Made by a program: the position numbers and the translations under genes. The notes beneath the pieces are model-generated. The model made no database searches and was not told the DNA's origin. It saw only the letters and a list, made by a program, of their open reading frames with translations. A stretch of 64,000 nucleotides of DNA from Nocardioides renjunii (GTDB lineage Bacteria; Actinomycetota; Actinomycetes; Propionibacteriales; Nocardioidaceae), in NCBI RefSeq assembly GCF_034661175.1, contig NZ_CP141058.1:124001-188000 (forward strand), in the 5' to 3' direction. Below are positions 14,666 to 22,689 of the stretch, piece after piece. Positions within the stretch are counted from its first letter, which is position 1. Each line of letters starts with the position of its first letter.

Positions 14666-15598
14666 ATGGCCAAGAAGTCCCGCAACCGCACCCCGTCCGC
14701 CGCCACCGCTCCCGGCGAGGTCGGCCCCCGTCAGCCCTGCCCCTGCGGGTCGGGCAAGCGCTACAAGGCCTGCCACGGTGCCGCCGGTGGCGCCGCGCCG
14801 ACCTTCGTGGCCCGGCCCTTCGAGGGCATGCCGGGCGAGTGCGACGTGATCGCGCTGCGCGAGCTCGTGCCCGCGGCCACCGCCCCGCTCACGCTCAAGG
14901 AAAGCGACCGCACCGTCCGCCTGGCCACGCTCCTGCCTGGCGCGGCGCCCGCGATGGTCCGCGACTCCGGCGACATCTGGCTGGGCCTGCAGGTGCAGCA
15001 CTCCTACGGCAACCCGGCGCGCGACCTCGGCGCCGTGCTCGAGGCGGCGCTGGCCACCGAGGAGGCCGGGATCGTCGGCCTGATGAGCGCCCCGGGCGAG
15101 GGTCCGACCCTGCAGGACCTGATCAGCGACGAGACCCTGGACATCACCGTCCACGACGGCTTCGACTACTGGATCGACGACATCCCCGAGCGCGACGCCA
15201 CCATGGAGGCCGCCCTCGAGCAGGCCAACGGCGGGGTGATGCCCACCAGGCGGCTCACGTCGGTCGAGGCGGCCTACTGGACCAACGTCGGCACCAAGGA
15301 GCACCTGCGCTGGGTCATGCCGCACCCCGAGGACCGGCTCCTCGACGCGCTCGCCCGCCTCCACGCCGCCGGGCAGGACTCGGTGGCCGAGGGGTCGCGC
15401 TTCGTCGGCATGTTCCGCGCCCACGGCCTGCTCGCCCCGGTGTGGGACCTCCCGGTGGGCACGGGCGCCGAGGTCCTGGAGGAGCCCGCGAAGAAGTTCG
15501 CCGCCGACCTCGAGCAGGCCATGCAGGGCGACGAGCTCACTACCGCCGAGCGCTCCGCCCGCGCCGGGCTCGCCAACCGCCAGGTGACCATCCGGTAA
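14666..15598 (+). CDS. SEC-C motif protein, actinobacterial DUF5926-like
   Basis: A 310-residue protein. The N-terminus is basic, followed by a SEC-C zinc motif (RQPCPCGSGKRYKACHG, about 24-40) like the tail of SecA, which binds zinc and often SecB or ribosomes. The long remainder (FEGMPGECDVIALRELVPAA, then GDIWLGLQVQHSYGNPARDL, ending GLANRQVTIR) matches a conserved actinobacterial family of unknown function that carries this zinc motif. The DUF number is from memory. TAGGTT (14653-14658) ends 7 bases before the ATG, so the mRNA is likely leaderless despite the 10-base distance from the GDPD stop. Confidence 0.75.
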   Translation: MAKKSRNRTPSAATAPGEVGPRQPCPCGSGKRYKACHGAAGGAAPTFVARPFEGMPGECDVIALRELVPAATAPLTLKESDRTVRLATLLPGAAPAMVRDSGDIWLGLQVQHSYGNPARDLGAVLEAALATEEAGIVGLMSAPGEGPTLQDLISDETLDITVHDGFDYWIDDIPERDATMEAALEQANGGVMPTRRLTSVEAAYWTNVGTKEHLRWVMPHPEDRLLDALARLHAAGQDSVAEGSRFVGMFRAHGLLAPVWDLPVGTGAEVLEEPAKKFAADLEQAMQGDELTTAERSARAGLANRQVTIR

Positions 15599-15684
15599 GG
15601 ATCGGCCCACGACTCCACCACGTGTCGAACACAACCGGGCCAACCATTGTGGATGCGCTCGCGAGCGGAGTAGTTTGGTCATTG

Positions 15685-15722
15685 CCCGGTCGTTGTTGTT
15701 TCCCCCGTCAACAACGACCGGG
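15685..15722. terminator. Perfect 14-bp hairpin between convergent genes
   Basis: CCCGGTCGTTGTTG (15685-15698) and CAACAACGACCGGG (15709-15722) are perfectly complementary around a 10-base loop TTTCCCCCGT. It sits between the SEC-C gene stop (15598, +) and the arginine deiminase stop (15821, -), ideal for termination on both strands. The lower stem is AT-richer than its surroundings, which is unusual here. Confidence 0.75.
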
Positions 15723-15820
15723 CTCTCACATGCCCGGACGCTGCCGGCTCGGCTCGAACGGCGGCGTCGACCGCAGCGCCGACCGGGCGGGCGCCCGGTG
15801 CGGCGCCCGACCGGCGGGGG

Positions 15821-17047
15821 TCAGTCCTCGGTGAGCGGCTCGCGGGCGACCGGGCAGCTCATGCAGCGCGGCCCGCCGCGACCGGAGCCGAGCTCGGAGC
15901 CGGCGATCCGGACGACCTCGATGCCGGCGTCCTCGAGCCGGTCGTTGGTCTCGTCGTTGCGCTCGTAGGCCACCGCGACGCGCGGGGCGAGGGCGAGGGT
16001 GTTGTTGCCGTCGTCCCACTGCTCGCGCTCGGCGGTCACCGGGTCGAGGCCGGTGTCGATCTGGTGCAGCGTGTCGATCTGCATCGCCTTGGCGGCCGCG
16101 ACGAGGAAGGGCTCGGAGTCGCTCACGCTCAGCGTCAGGTCGGACTCGCCCGATCCGGGGTCGGCCATCGTCACGGTCACCGCGCGGAGCGTGTCGGCGA
16201 CGTTGGGGTACATCACGACCTTGTCGACGTCGACCATCGTGCAGACGGTGTCGAGGTGCATGGTCGCCCGCTCCTGGGCGATCGGCACAGCCAGCACCGT
16301 GTGCGCGAGGTCGGCGTGGAAGACCTGGCGGGCCAGCCGCTCCACGCCCGCGGGCGTCGTACGCTCGCCGACGCCGACCGCGATCACGCCGGGGGCGAGC
16401 AGGAGGACGTCGCCGCCCTCGACGTGCTCGTTGTGCCAGCCGTGGATCTTGCGGGTGCCGGCGAAGCGCGGGTGCTCGGTGTAGATCAGCTCGGTCAGCT
16501 GCGTCTCGCGCTTGCGCGCGGGCATCGCGAGGCTGGTCACGGCGACGCGGTCGCGGACCCACACGCTGGAGTCGCGGGTGAAGAGCAGGTTGGGCAGCGG
16601 GTCGACGAGGAAGTCGTGCGGGTCGAGCAGGCTGGTGACCAGGCCGTGGCCGCCCCTGACCTCGTCGTTGCGGATGCCCGAGGTGAGCACGTCGGTCAGC
16701 TCGGCGGGGCTGAGGTCACGCAGGGCCTGGGCGAGGTAGCGGCGCATCGTGTCGCCGAGGTGCAGCCCGGACAGCGCGCTGGTGATGGCGTGGTTGCGGG
16801 CCAGCTCGCTCTCGAGGGTCTCGGTGAGCAGCTCGGTCAGGTAGAGGACCTCGACGCCGCGGTTGCGCAGCGTCTCGGCGAACGCGTCGTGCTCCTCCTG
16901 CGCTCGGCTGACCCACGGGATGCCGTCGAAGAGCAGCCGGTCGTTGTTGCGCGGGGTCAGGCGCTTGAGCTCGTTGCCGGGGCGGTGCAGCATCACGGTG
17001 GCCAGGCGGCCGACCTCGCTGTCCGCGCCGTGGGGGGTGGAGACCAT
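15821..17047 (-). CDS. arcA: Arginine deiminase
   Basis: A 408-residue enzyme converting L-arginine to citrulline and ammonia. Guanidino-group-modifying motifs: [12 protein letters not shown] (substrate Asp), [16 protein letters not shown] (the ExGD block), [11 protein letters not shown] (catalytic His region) and the C-terminal [13 protein letters not shown] with the nucleophilic Cys. Length fits the family. No arcB, arcC or arcD is adjacent, so it is not the usual fermentative operon; citrulline or ammonia supply or pH stress are possible roles. ATG at 17047 is 7 bases after TAGAGT on the minus strand. A palindromic repeat lies upstream of the promoter. Confidence 0.93.
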   Translation of the reverse strand: MVSTPHGADSEVGRLATVMLHRPGNELKRLTPRNNDRLLFDGIPWVSRAQEEHDAFAETLRNRGVEVLYLTELLTETLESELARNHAITSALSGLHLGDTMRRYLAQALRDLSPAELTDVLTSGIRNDEVRGGHGLVTSLLDPHDFLVDPLPNLLFTRDSSVWVRDRVAVTSLAMPARKRETQLTELIYTEHPRFAGTRKIHGWHNEHVEGGDVLLLAPGVIAVGVGERTTPAGVERLARQVFHADLAHTVLAVPIAQERATMHLDTVCTMVDVDKVVMYPNVADTLRAVTVTMADPGSGESDLTLSVSDSEPFLVAAAKAMQIDTLHQIDTGLDPVTAEREQWDDGNNTLALAPRVAVAYERNDETNDRLEDAGIEVVRIAGSELGSGRGGPRCMSCPVAREPLTED

Positions 17048-17073
17048 AGGCCGGACTCTAGCGCTGCTCATCG

Positions 17074-17189
17074 GGACACGTGTCCGCGAACCTGCCCCGG
17101 GAGGTGGGGTGGCGGGGCGGCGCGCCGGACACGTGTCCGAGAAGCTGCCCTCGGCGGGCCGATGGCGGGGCAGCATCCCGGACACGGGT
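17074..17189. repeat. Family A palindromic repeat cluster (three GGACAC boxes)
   Basis: GGACACGTGTCC occurs at 17074-17085 and 17127-17138, and GGACACGGGT at 17180-17189. The last two form a complete unit: the left arm runs on as GAGAAGCTGCCC and the right arm is GGGGCAGCATCCC, so about 22-base arms face each other. The first box is a partial or more diverged unit (GCGAACCTGCCCC). The cluster sits between the start of arcA and the stop of the 17202-18128 gene. Confidence 0.8.
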
Positions 17190-17201
17190 GCGTACGACGT
17201 C

Positions 17202-18128
17202 TCACGCGGCGTCCGAGAACCCCGGGAAGTGCGGCCGCCAGTCGTCCCTCAGCCGCAGCGGGACACCGGGCATGCGCCGGGCGAGCAGCGCGCGGTGCAC
17301 CCGGCGCAGCGTCCGCAGCGGGTCCTGGAAGATGCCGGCACCGGTGACGACGACCAGCCGCCAGCCGTCCTCGTCCATGTCGGCCCGGCGCTCGAGGTCG
17401 TCGTCGTACTGGGCGACCAGCTCGGCGTGGAGCCTGCCGTTGTACTCCACCGCCACCCGTACGACGAGGTAGGACAGGTCGTAGCGACGGATCACCTCGC
17501 CGGTCGCGTCGCGCACGACGGCGTTGACCACGGGCTCCGGCAGGCCCGCGAGCACGAGCAACATCCGCAGGCGGGTCTCCATCGGCGAGTCGACGTCGGC
17601 GCGCACGAACCTGGCGGCGGCCAGCGCCTTGCGCGCGTCCTTGTGCCGGCTGCGCTCACAGGCCGCCACCAGCTTGTTCGTGTCGATCCCGCGCCGGCGG
17701 ACCAACCAGTCACCGACCACGACCAGGTCGACCAGCCCGAGCTGTCCGCCGAGCTCGATGAACATCGGTACGTCGCCCGAGACCCGCACGCCGCGCTCGA
17801 CGACCACCCCGGACGGGTCCCCGACGTGGCAGCGCAGCCCGCGGTGGTGTCGCCGCATCTTCTGGTGCGCGACGCTCACGTGCTCGTCGGCGATCGTCGG
17901 GATCGGCGCGCCCTTGAGGCGGGCGGCCGAGGCGTGGCTCGCCCAGGCGTCCTCGTGCTGGAGCGCGAGCGCGCCCTGCACGCGCTGCACGGCGGTGGGC
18001 GGTGTCGCCGCCGAGACCAGGACGTTGCGGAACAGCCGCCGGTAGCCGGGCCCGCGCATCACCTTCTCGGTGAGCCCGTTCTCCAGCCCGACGGCCCGGA
18101 GGAACGGCTGCTGCGGGTCGAAGGCCAT
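17202..18128 (-). CDS. AbiEi-like / DUF559-type protein with endonuclease-like C-terminus
   Basis: A 308-residue protein. The N-terminal third ([18 protein letters not shown], then [15 protein letters not shown]) resembles the winged-helix/AbiEi-antitoxin-type region found in many actinobacterial DUF559 proteins. The C-terminal domain ([19 protein letters not shown], then [21 protein letters not shown]) follows the Vsr/DUF559 restriction-endonuclease-like layout, with Asn where the usual catalytic motif is E-x-D-G, so activity is uncertain. Repeats with GGACACGTGTCC ends flank it on both sides (17074-17189 and 18195-18258). No toxin partner gene is adjacent. ATG at 18128. Confidence 0.6.
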   Translation of the reverse strand: MAFDPQQPFLRAVGLENGLTEKVMRGPGYRRLFRNVLVSAATPPTAVQRVQGALALQHEDAWASHASAARLKGAPIPTIADEHVSVAHQKMRRHHRGLRCHVGDPSGVVVERGVRVSGDVPMFIELGGQLGLVDLVVVGDWLVRRRGIDTNKLVAACERSRHKDARKALAAARFVRADVDSPMETRLRMLLVLAGLPEPVVNAVVRDATGEVIRRYDLSYLVVRVAVEYNGRLHAELVAQYDDDLERRADMDEDGWRLVVVTGAGIFQDPLRTLRRVHRALLARRMPGVPLRLRDDWRPHFPGFSDAA

Positions 18129-18194
18129 GCCGCCAGCGTCGAGGATCCGGCGCTCGGGCGTCGGGCGTCGTCCACAGGCCCGCGCCGCGCGGCG

Positions 18195-18258
18195 TACACG
18201 TGTCCGAGATGTCGCCCTCGGAACGGGCGGCGGAGGGCAAGAACTCGGACACGTGTCC
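18195..18258. repeat. Family A palindromic repeat, full unit
   Basis: TACACGTGTCCGAGATG begins the left arm (18195 on) and GGACACGTGTCC ends the right arm (18247-18258); the arms also pair through GCCCTC and GAGGGC. Length 64 bases. It lies upstream of the endonuclease-like gene and after the stop of the GNAT fusion gene (18296, minus strand). Confidence 0.8.
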
Positions 18259-18295
18259 CCGGCCAGCCCCCGCCCCGACCAGCCCTGCGCCCCGG

Positions 18296-19447
18296 TCACC
18301 CCCGGGCGGCCGCCCACTCCTCGCGCAGCACCGCGTACTCGTACGAGCTCGTCCACCTGCCCTTGGACCAGAAGTCGCCGACCCGGTGCACCTCGCGGCG
18401 CATCCCGAGGCGCTCGCAGAGGGCGGCGGATCGGTCGTTGCGGGCGTCGAGGTTGGCCACGATGCGGCGCAGTCCGTAGTGCTCGAACCCGAGGCGCAGC
18501 ACCGCCTCGGCCGCCTCGGTGGCGTAGCCCCGCCCGCCCTGCCCGGGGACGACCGTCCAGCCGATCTCGCCCTCGCTGAGGCCGGTGCCCTGCAGGTGCA
18601 GCATCGAGTCCCCGACGACCGTGCCCTCGTGCGTCACCACGGCCAGGCCGACGAACCGCCCGTCGCCGGGCTCGGTCCGGCGACGGACCATCTCCTCCAC
18701 CTCGGCGCGGTTCATCGGACGGCTCAGCAGCAGGCTCGTCCACTCCTCTGAGGCCCACGCCTCCACGAAGCCGTCGGCGTCGCCGGGCTCGAACGGGCGC
18801 AGCACCAGGCGCTCGGTGACGAGCGGCCACACCGGCGGGACGGGCGTGAGGAACTCCGCGCGCGGCCCGTCGACCCAGGTGTCGCGCGACGTCGGGCCGC
18901 CGAAGCGGAGCCGGTCGTACGCCGTCATCGGCAGCAGCAGCGAGTCGAGGCCGGGCACGGCGAGGACCCCGTCGACGGCCTCGCCGATCATCCCGCGGGC
19001 GACCGGGTCGTGCGGGTCGCGCCGCAGCAGCTCGACCGCGGCCGCGGCCTCGGCGACGCGCTCGGTCTTCTGCTTCATCCGCACCGGGGTGACCTCGCGC
19101 AGGCAGACGTACTGCCCCGACAGGTAGCTCGCCCACTCCTGCTCGCCCGTGGCGGGGTCGTCCTCCCAGAACCTCACGAACCAGTCGTGCAGCCCGTCGA
19201 GCCCGCCGGCCACGTCGGCGAGCCGGCCGTGCGCCTCGGGCACCATCGGCGTGCCGTCGGAGAGGACGTACGACGGCAGCGGGAGGCGGCCCGCGACCAT
19301 GTCGGTCATCGCCTCGGGGGTCGCCGGCACGAAGTGCTCGCGGACGTACGCGTCGTCCTCGGCGGTCATCAGGTGCTCGCCGTTGACGGCGACGTAGCGG
19401 TCCCGGAGCTCGGCCAGGACCCGGCCGCTCAGCGTGTCATCTCCCAC
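18296..19447 (-). CDS. DUF6058-like domain fused to a GNAT acetyltransferase
   Basis: A 383-residue two-domain protein. The first half (LRDRYVAVNGEHLMTAEDD, then PEAMTDMVAGRLPLPSYVLS and DGTPMVP) resembles DUF6058, a family of unknown role (name from memory). The second half is a RimJ-type GNAT: VTERLVLRPFEPGDADGFVE, VGLAVVTHEGTVVGDSML, GEIGWTVVPGQGGRGYATEA as the acetyl-CoA loop, and ERLGMRREVHRVGDFW at the C-terminus. GTG at 19447 is the likely start, overlapping the Gdt1-type gene by 19 bases, so the two are translationally coupled. The acceptor is unknown. Confidence 0.7.
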   Translation of the reverse strand: MGDDTLSGRVLAELRDRYVAVNGEHLMTAEDDAYVREHFVPATPEAMTDMVAGRLPLPSYVLSDGTPMVPEAHGRLADVAGGLDGLHDWFVRFWEDDPATGEQEWASYLSGQYVCLREVTPVRMKQKTERVAEAAAAVELLRRDPHDPVARGMIGEAVDGVLAVPGLDSLLLPMTAYDRLRFGGPTSRDTWVDGPRAEFLTPVPPVWPLVTERLVLRPFEPGDADGFVEAWASEEWTSLLLSRPMNRAEVEEMVRRRTEPGDGRFVGLAVVTHEGTVVGDSMLHLQGTGLSEGEIGWTVVPGQGGRGYATEAAEAVLRLGFEHYGLRRIVANLDARNDRSAALCERLGMRREVHRVGDFWSKGRWTSSYEYAVLREEWAAARG

Positions 19448-20034
19448 ACGGTCAACACTGCCATCAGGACGCAGACCGTCGCACCCACGTAGTGGAGGAC
19501 CGAGAGGCGTACGCGCTGCAGCAGCAGCCGCCCGACGATGACCGCCAGTCCGGAGACCGCCAGCAGCGCGCCCCAGGCGCCGATGAAGACGGAGACCGGG
19601 TCGTCGTACTTCGCGACGAGGGAGATCGTGAGCAGCTGGGACAAGTCGCCCCACTCGGCGGCGAACAGCACGAGGAACGAGGTGACCACGACCCGCAGGC
19701 CGTGGGCGCCGGCATCGGCGCGGGCGGCGTACTCGTCCTCCTGCTCGGACTCCTCGGTGTCGGCGGAGCGGGCCGCGCGGAACAGGATGATCGCGCCGAC
19801 CACGAACATCAGCGCAGCGACCGTGTGGATGAGCTGCTCGGGCAGGAAGGACGCGGCCTTGCCGACGCCGACCGCGACGCCGGTCTGGACGAGGAACGCC
19901 AGCCCGACGCCGATCCAGACGAGGAGCGGGCGCATCTTCGTCGACATCACCAGGGTGGCGATGAAGGTCTTGTCGGGGAGCTCGACGACGAAGATGGCGC
20001 CGAAGGCGAGGGCGACGACGAGCAGGTCGATCAT
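19429..20034 (-). CDS. Gdt1/TMEM165 (UPF0016) family cation exporter
   Basis: A 201-residue, six-helix membrane protein made of two related halves. The family's paired E-x-G-D motifs are at ELPDKT (18-23, with Pro in place of Gly) and EWGDLS (127-132). An acidic loop (DTEESEQEDEY, 92-102) separates the halves. Bacterial members export Mn2+ and eukaryotic ones carry Ca2+/Mn2+, so manganese efflux is likely. Unlike TerC at 9961, it has no yybP-ykoY aptamer; instead three nested palindromes precede it. ATG at 20034. The next gene overlaps its stop. Confidence 0.85.
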   Translation of the reverse strand: MIDLLVVALAFGAIFVVELPDKTFIATLVMSTKMRPLLVWIGVGLAFLVQTGVAVGVGKAASFLPEQLIHTVAALMFVVGAIILFRAARSADTEESEQEDEYAARADAGAHGLRVVVTSFLVLFAAEWGDLSQLLTISLVAKYDDPVSVFIGAWGALLAVSGLAVIVGRLLLQRVRLSVLHYVGATVCVLMAVLTVWEMTR

Positions 20035-20056
20035 GCGGGGAGTGTCGCACTGGCTG

Positions 20057-20141
20057 GGCGGTCACCGGATATCCGGGGACCGCCGGGGTTCCAGGTGGAG
20101 ATCTCCACCACGAAGTACGGAACTCGGGTGCGAAGCACCCG
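20057..20141. promoter_or_regulatory. Three adjacent palindromes upstream of the Gdt1-type gene
   Basis: GGCGGTC...GACCGCC (20057-20084) encloses CCGGATATCCGG (20065-20076), a 28-base near-perfect palindrome. GGTGGAGATCTCCACC (20094-20109) is a perfect 16-base palindrome. CGGGTGCGAAGCACCCG (20125-20141) is a GAA-loop hairpin 13 bases after the pheA stop and may terminate pheA. The first begins 23 bases before the Gdt1-type start and could be an operator. Binding proteins are unknown. Confidence 0.5.
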
Positions 20142-20153
20142 CCGAGCCCGGGC

Positions 20154-21026
20154 TCACGCCCCCCGGAACGCGTCCGCGGGGTAGACCCCGAGCACCTTCA
20201 CCTCGGTGGTGAAGAAGGCCAGCTCCTCGAGGGCGTTGCGCACGGGTGGGTCGTCGGGGTGGCCGTCGACCTCGGCGAGGAACTGGGTGGCGGTGAAGTG
20301 CCCGCCGACCATGTAGCTCTCGAGCTTGGTCATGTTGACGCCGTTGGTCGCGAACCCGCCGAGCGCCTTGTAGAGCGCGGCGGGGAGGTTGCGGACGTTG
20401 AAGATGAACGTCGTCACGACCGGGCCCTCGCCGTGCGGCGCCTTCTCGAAGTCGCGCGACAGCACCACGAAGCGGGTGGTGTTGTGGTCCTCGTCCTCGA
20501 TCTCCTCGCGCAGCACCTGCAGGCCGTAGATGTCCGCGGCCAGCGGCGGGGCGATCGCGGCCTGGGTCGGGTCGCCGGACTCGGCCACCTCGCGCGCGGC
20601 GCCGGCGGTGTCGCCCGCCACGACCGGGGTCAGGCCGAGCTCACGGATCACGCCGCGGCACTGGCCGAGCGCGTGGACGTGGCTGTGCACGGTGCGCAGC
20701 GTGGAGATGCGCGCCTCCGGCAGCGCCATGAGGGAGAACTGGATGCGCAGGAAGCGCTCCCCCACGATCTTCAGCGACGACGTCGGCAGGAAGTGGTGGA
20801 TGTCGGCGACCCGGCCGGCGATCGAGTTGTCGATGGGGATCATCGCGAGGTCGGCCTCGCCACCCTCGACGGCCGCGAAGGCGTCCTCGAACGACGCGCA
20901 CGGCAGCGGCTCCCACCCGGGGTAGGCCTGCCGGCAGACGAGGTGGGAGTTGGCGCCCGGCTCGCCCTGGTAGGCGATCCGTCGGGTCGCCACCGGCACG
21001 TCGGGCTCCGTCACGTGGCGAGTCAC
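20154..21026 (-). CDS. pheA: Prephenate dehydratase
   Basis: A 290-residue monofunctional enzyme converting prephenate to phenylpyruvate in phenylalanine synthesis. The catalytic domain shows AYQGEPGANSH, ADLAMIPIDNSIAGRV, VHSHVHALGQC and the essential TTRFVVL (Thr-Arg-Phe, 184-186). The C-terminal ACT domain (about 203-285) has LPAALYKALGGFATNGVNM and LESYM instead of the common GALV and ESRP motifs, so phenylalanine control may differ. No chorismate mutase is fused. GTG at 21026 follows CAGACT on the minus strand by 7 bases. Confidence 0.93.
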   Translation of the reverse strand: MTRHVTEPDVPVATRRIAYQGEPGANSHLVCRQAYPGWEPLPCASFEDAFAAVEGGEADLAMIPIDNSIAGRVADIHHFLPTSSLKIVGERFLRIQFSLMALPEARISTLRTVHSHVHALGQCRGVIRELGLTPVVAGDTAGAAREVAESGDPTQAAIAPPLAADIYGLQVLREEIEDEDHNTTRFVVLSRDFEKAPHGEGPVVTTFIFNVRNLPAALYKALGGFATNGVNMTKLESYMVGGHFTATQFLAEVDGHPDDPPVRNALEELAFFTTEVKVLGVYPADAFRGA

Positions 21027-21095
21027 GCCGGCGAGTCTGGCACGCCCGGCCGTGTCCGACCGGCCGTGCCCGGCACCCGAACATAGGGTGCGGGT

Positions 21096-21500
21096 GTGCT
21101 CGCCGAGATCCTCGCAGTGCTCACCGTCGTCCTCGCCGCCCTGGCCTGCGTCCTCGCCGGGCTAGCCCTCCGTCGTACGCCCTCGCGCTCCACCGGCGAC
21201 GGGGTCGAGGCGCTGCCCGAGGACGTGCACGGCCTGCGGCAGGAGGTCGCGGCCCTCAAGGCGGAGAACGCCGACGCGCTGCGCCACCTCTCGGTCGTGC
21301 GCTACGACGCCTTCGGCGACGTCGGCGGCCACCTCAGCTGGAGCCTCGCCGTGCTCGACGACGCCGGCAACGGCGTCGTGCTGACCTCCATCCACGGTCG
21401 CAGCGAGGCCCGCACCTACGCCAAGTCGGTGGCCGGCTGGACCTGCGAGCAGCAGCTCTCCCCGGAGGAGGAGGAGGCGATCGAGCACGCCCGTCCCTGA
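21096..21500 (+). CDS. DUF4446 family membrane-anchored protein
   Basis: A 134-residue protein with one N-terminal transmembrane helix (AEILAVLTVVLAALACVLAG), a basic stop-transfer (RRTPSR), a short coiled coil (LRQEVAALKAENADAL) and the DUF4446 domain (VVRYDAFGDVGGHLSWSLAV, DDAGNGVVLTSIHG and a YAKSV motif). The family is widespread in Gram-positives, often near chromosome-partition genes; function unknown. TAGGGT (21084-21089) ends 6 bases before the GTG, so leaderless. It is divergent from pheA, 69 bases between start codons. Confidence 0.85.
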   Translation: MLAEILAVLTVVLAALACVLAGLALRRTPSRSTGDGVEALPEDVHGLRQEVAALKAENADALRHLSVVRYDAFGDVGGHLSWSLAVLDDAGNGVVLTSIHGRSEARTYAKSVAGWTCEQQLSPEEEEAIEHARP

Positions 21501-21582
21501 CGGGCGGGAGGAACAAAGCGCCACGCGCCCCGGTTGCGGACCACGGAACGTCCCCGACCAGCAGCACCCAGGAGCACCCACC

Positions 21583-22656
21583 GTGAGCCGTCTGTTCAGC
21601 CCCGTCACCCTCCGCGACCTGACCCTCCGCAACCGCGTCTGGGTCGCGCCGATGTGCCAGTACTCCGCGGCCGACGGGGTCCCCGACGAGTGGCACCTGG
21701 TGCACCTCGGCTCCTTCGCGCGCGGCGGCGCCGGGCTGGTGCTCACCGAGGCGACCGCAGTCGTGCCGGAGGGGCGGATCTCGCCCGAGGACACCGGGCT
21801 GTGGAACGACGAGCAGCAGGCCGCGTGGTCGCGGATCGTGGACTTCGTGCACGCCCAGGGCGCGGCGGCGGGCGTCCAGCTGGCCCACGCCGGCCGCAAG
21901 GCGTCGACCTACAGCGGCTTCACCGGCGAGCGCGGTGGCGTGCCCGACGCCGACGGCGGCTGGCGGCCCGTCGGCCCCTCGGCCGAGCCCTTCGAGGGGC
22001 TGCGCCCCGACCCGGAGCCGCTGGACGCAGCCGGGATCGCCCGCGTCGTGACCGCTTTCGGTGACGCGGCCGAGTGCGCCGTCGCGGCCGGCTTCGACGT
22101 CATCGAGCTGCACGGCGCCCACGGTTACCTCCTCCACGAGTTCCTCTCCCCGCTGTCCAACCACCGCGAGGACGGCTACGGCGGATCGTTCGAGGGCCGC
22201 GTACGCCTGGTGCTGGAGGTCGTGCGCGAGGTGCGGCGCCGCGTGCCTGCCGGGATGCCCCTGCTGCTGCGGGTGTCCGCGACCGACTGGGTCGAGGGCG
22301 GCTGGACCGCCGACGAGACCGTGCGGCTCGCCGAGCTCGTGCGCGAGGCGGGCGTCGACCTCGTCGACACCTCCACGGGCGGCAACGTGCCGCGCGCCGA
22401 CATCCCCGTCGAGCCGGGCTACCAGGTGCCCTTCGCCCGGCGCCTCCGCACCGAGGCCGGTGTCCCGACCGGTGCCGTCGGCCTCATCACCGAGCCGAAG
22501 CAGGCCGAGGAGATCCTGGCCGACGGGTCCGCGGACGTCGTGCTCCTCGGCCGCGAGCTGCTGCGCGACCCGCACTGGCCGCTGCGGGCGGCGTACGAGC
22601 TGGGCGAGACCGGCACCGACCTGTGGCCGGTGCAGTACCGCCGCGCCGCCCCCTGA
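21583..22656 (+). CDS. Old yellow enzyme family ene-reductase (YqjM-like)
   Basis: A 357-residue FMN TIM-barrel oxidoreductase. VAPMCQYSAADGVPDEWHLVH carries Cys25, which tunes the flavin in the YqjM class, and HAGRKAST, ELHGAHGYLLHEFLSPLSN with the HGAHGYL FMN/substrate segment, RVRLVLEVVREVR and the C-terminal LGRELLRDPHWPLRAA follow the thermophilic-like OYE pattern. It reduces activated C=C bonds with NADPH. GTG at 21583 gives MSRLFSPVTLRDLTLRNRV, with AGGAGC upstream as ribosome site. Its stop is 33 bases from the convergent PAP2-kinase stop. Confidence 0.9.
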   Translation: MSRLFSPVTLRDLTLRNRVWVAPMCQYSAADGVPDEWHLVHLGSFARGGAGLVLTEATAVVPEGRISPEDTGLWNDEQQAAWSRIVDFVHAQGAAAGVQLAHAGRKASTYSGFTGERGGVPDADGGWRPVGPSAEPFEGLRPDPEPLDAAGIARVVTAFGDAAECAVAAGFDVIELHGAHGYLLHEFLSPLSNHREDGYGGSFEGRVRLVLEVVREVRRRVPAGMPLLLRVSATDWVEGGWTADETVRLAELVREAGVDLVDTSTGGNVPRADIPVEPGYQVPFARRLRTEAGVPTGAVGLITEPKQAEEILADGSADVVLLGRELLRDPHWPLRAAYELGETGTDLWPVQYRRAAP

Positions 22657-22689
22657 CCCCCGGGCCACTCACAGCGGCCGGGCGGTGGC

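Noticed and set aside
15685..15722. A phage attachment site
   Set aside because: The perfect inverted repeat between two convergent stops is fully explained as a terminator; no integrase or tRNA is near.
20035..20153. A yybP-ykoY manganese riboswitch before the Gdt1-type gene
   Set aside because: I searched for the GGGGAGUA and closing GAGACC elements on the minus strand and found neither; only palindromes are present.
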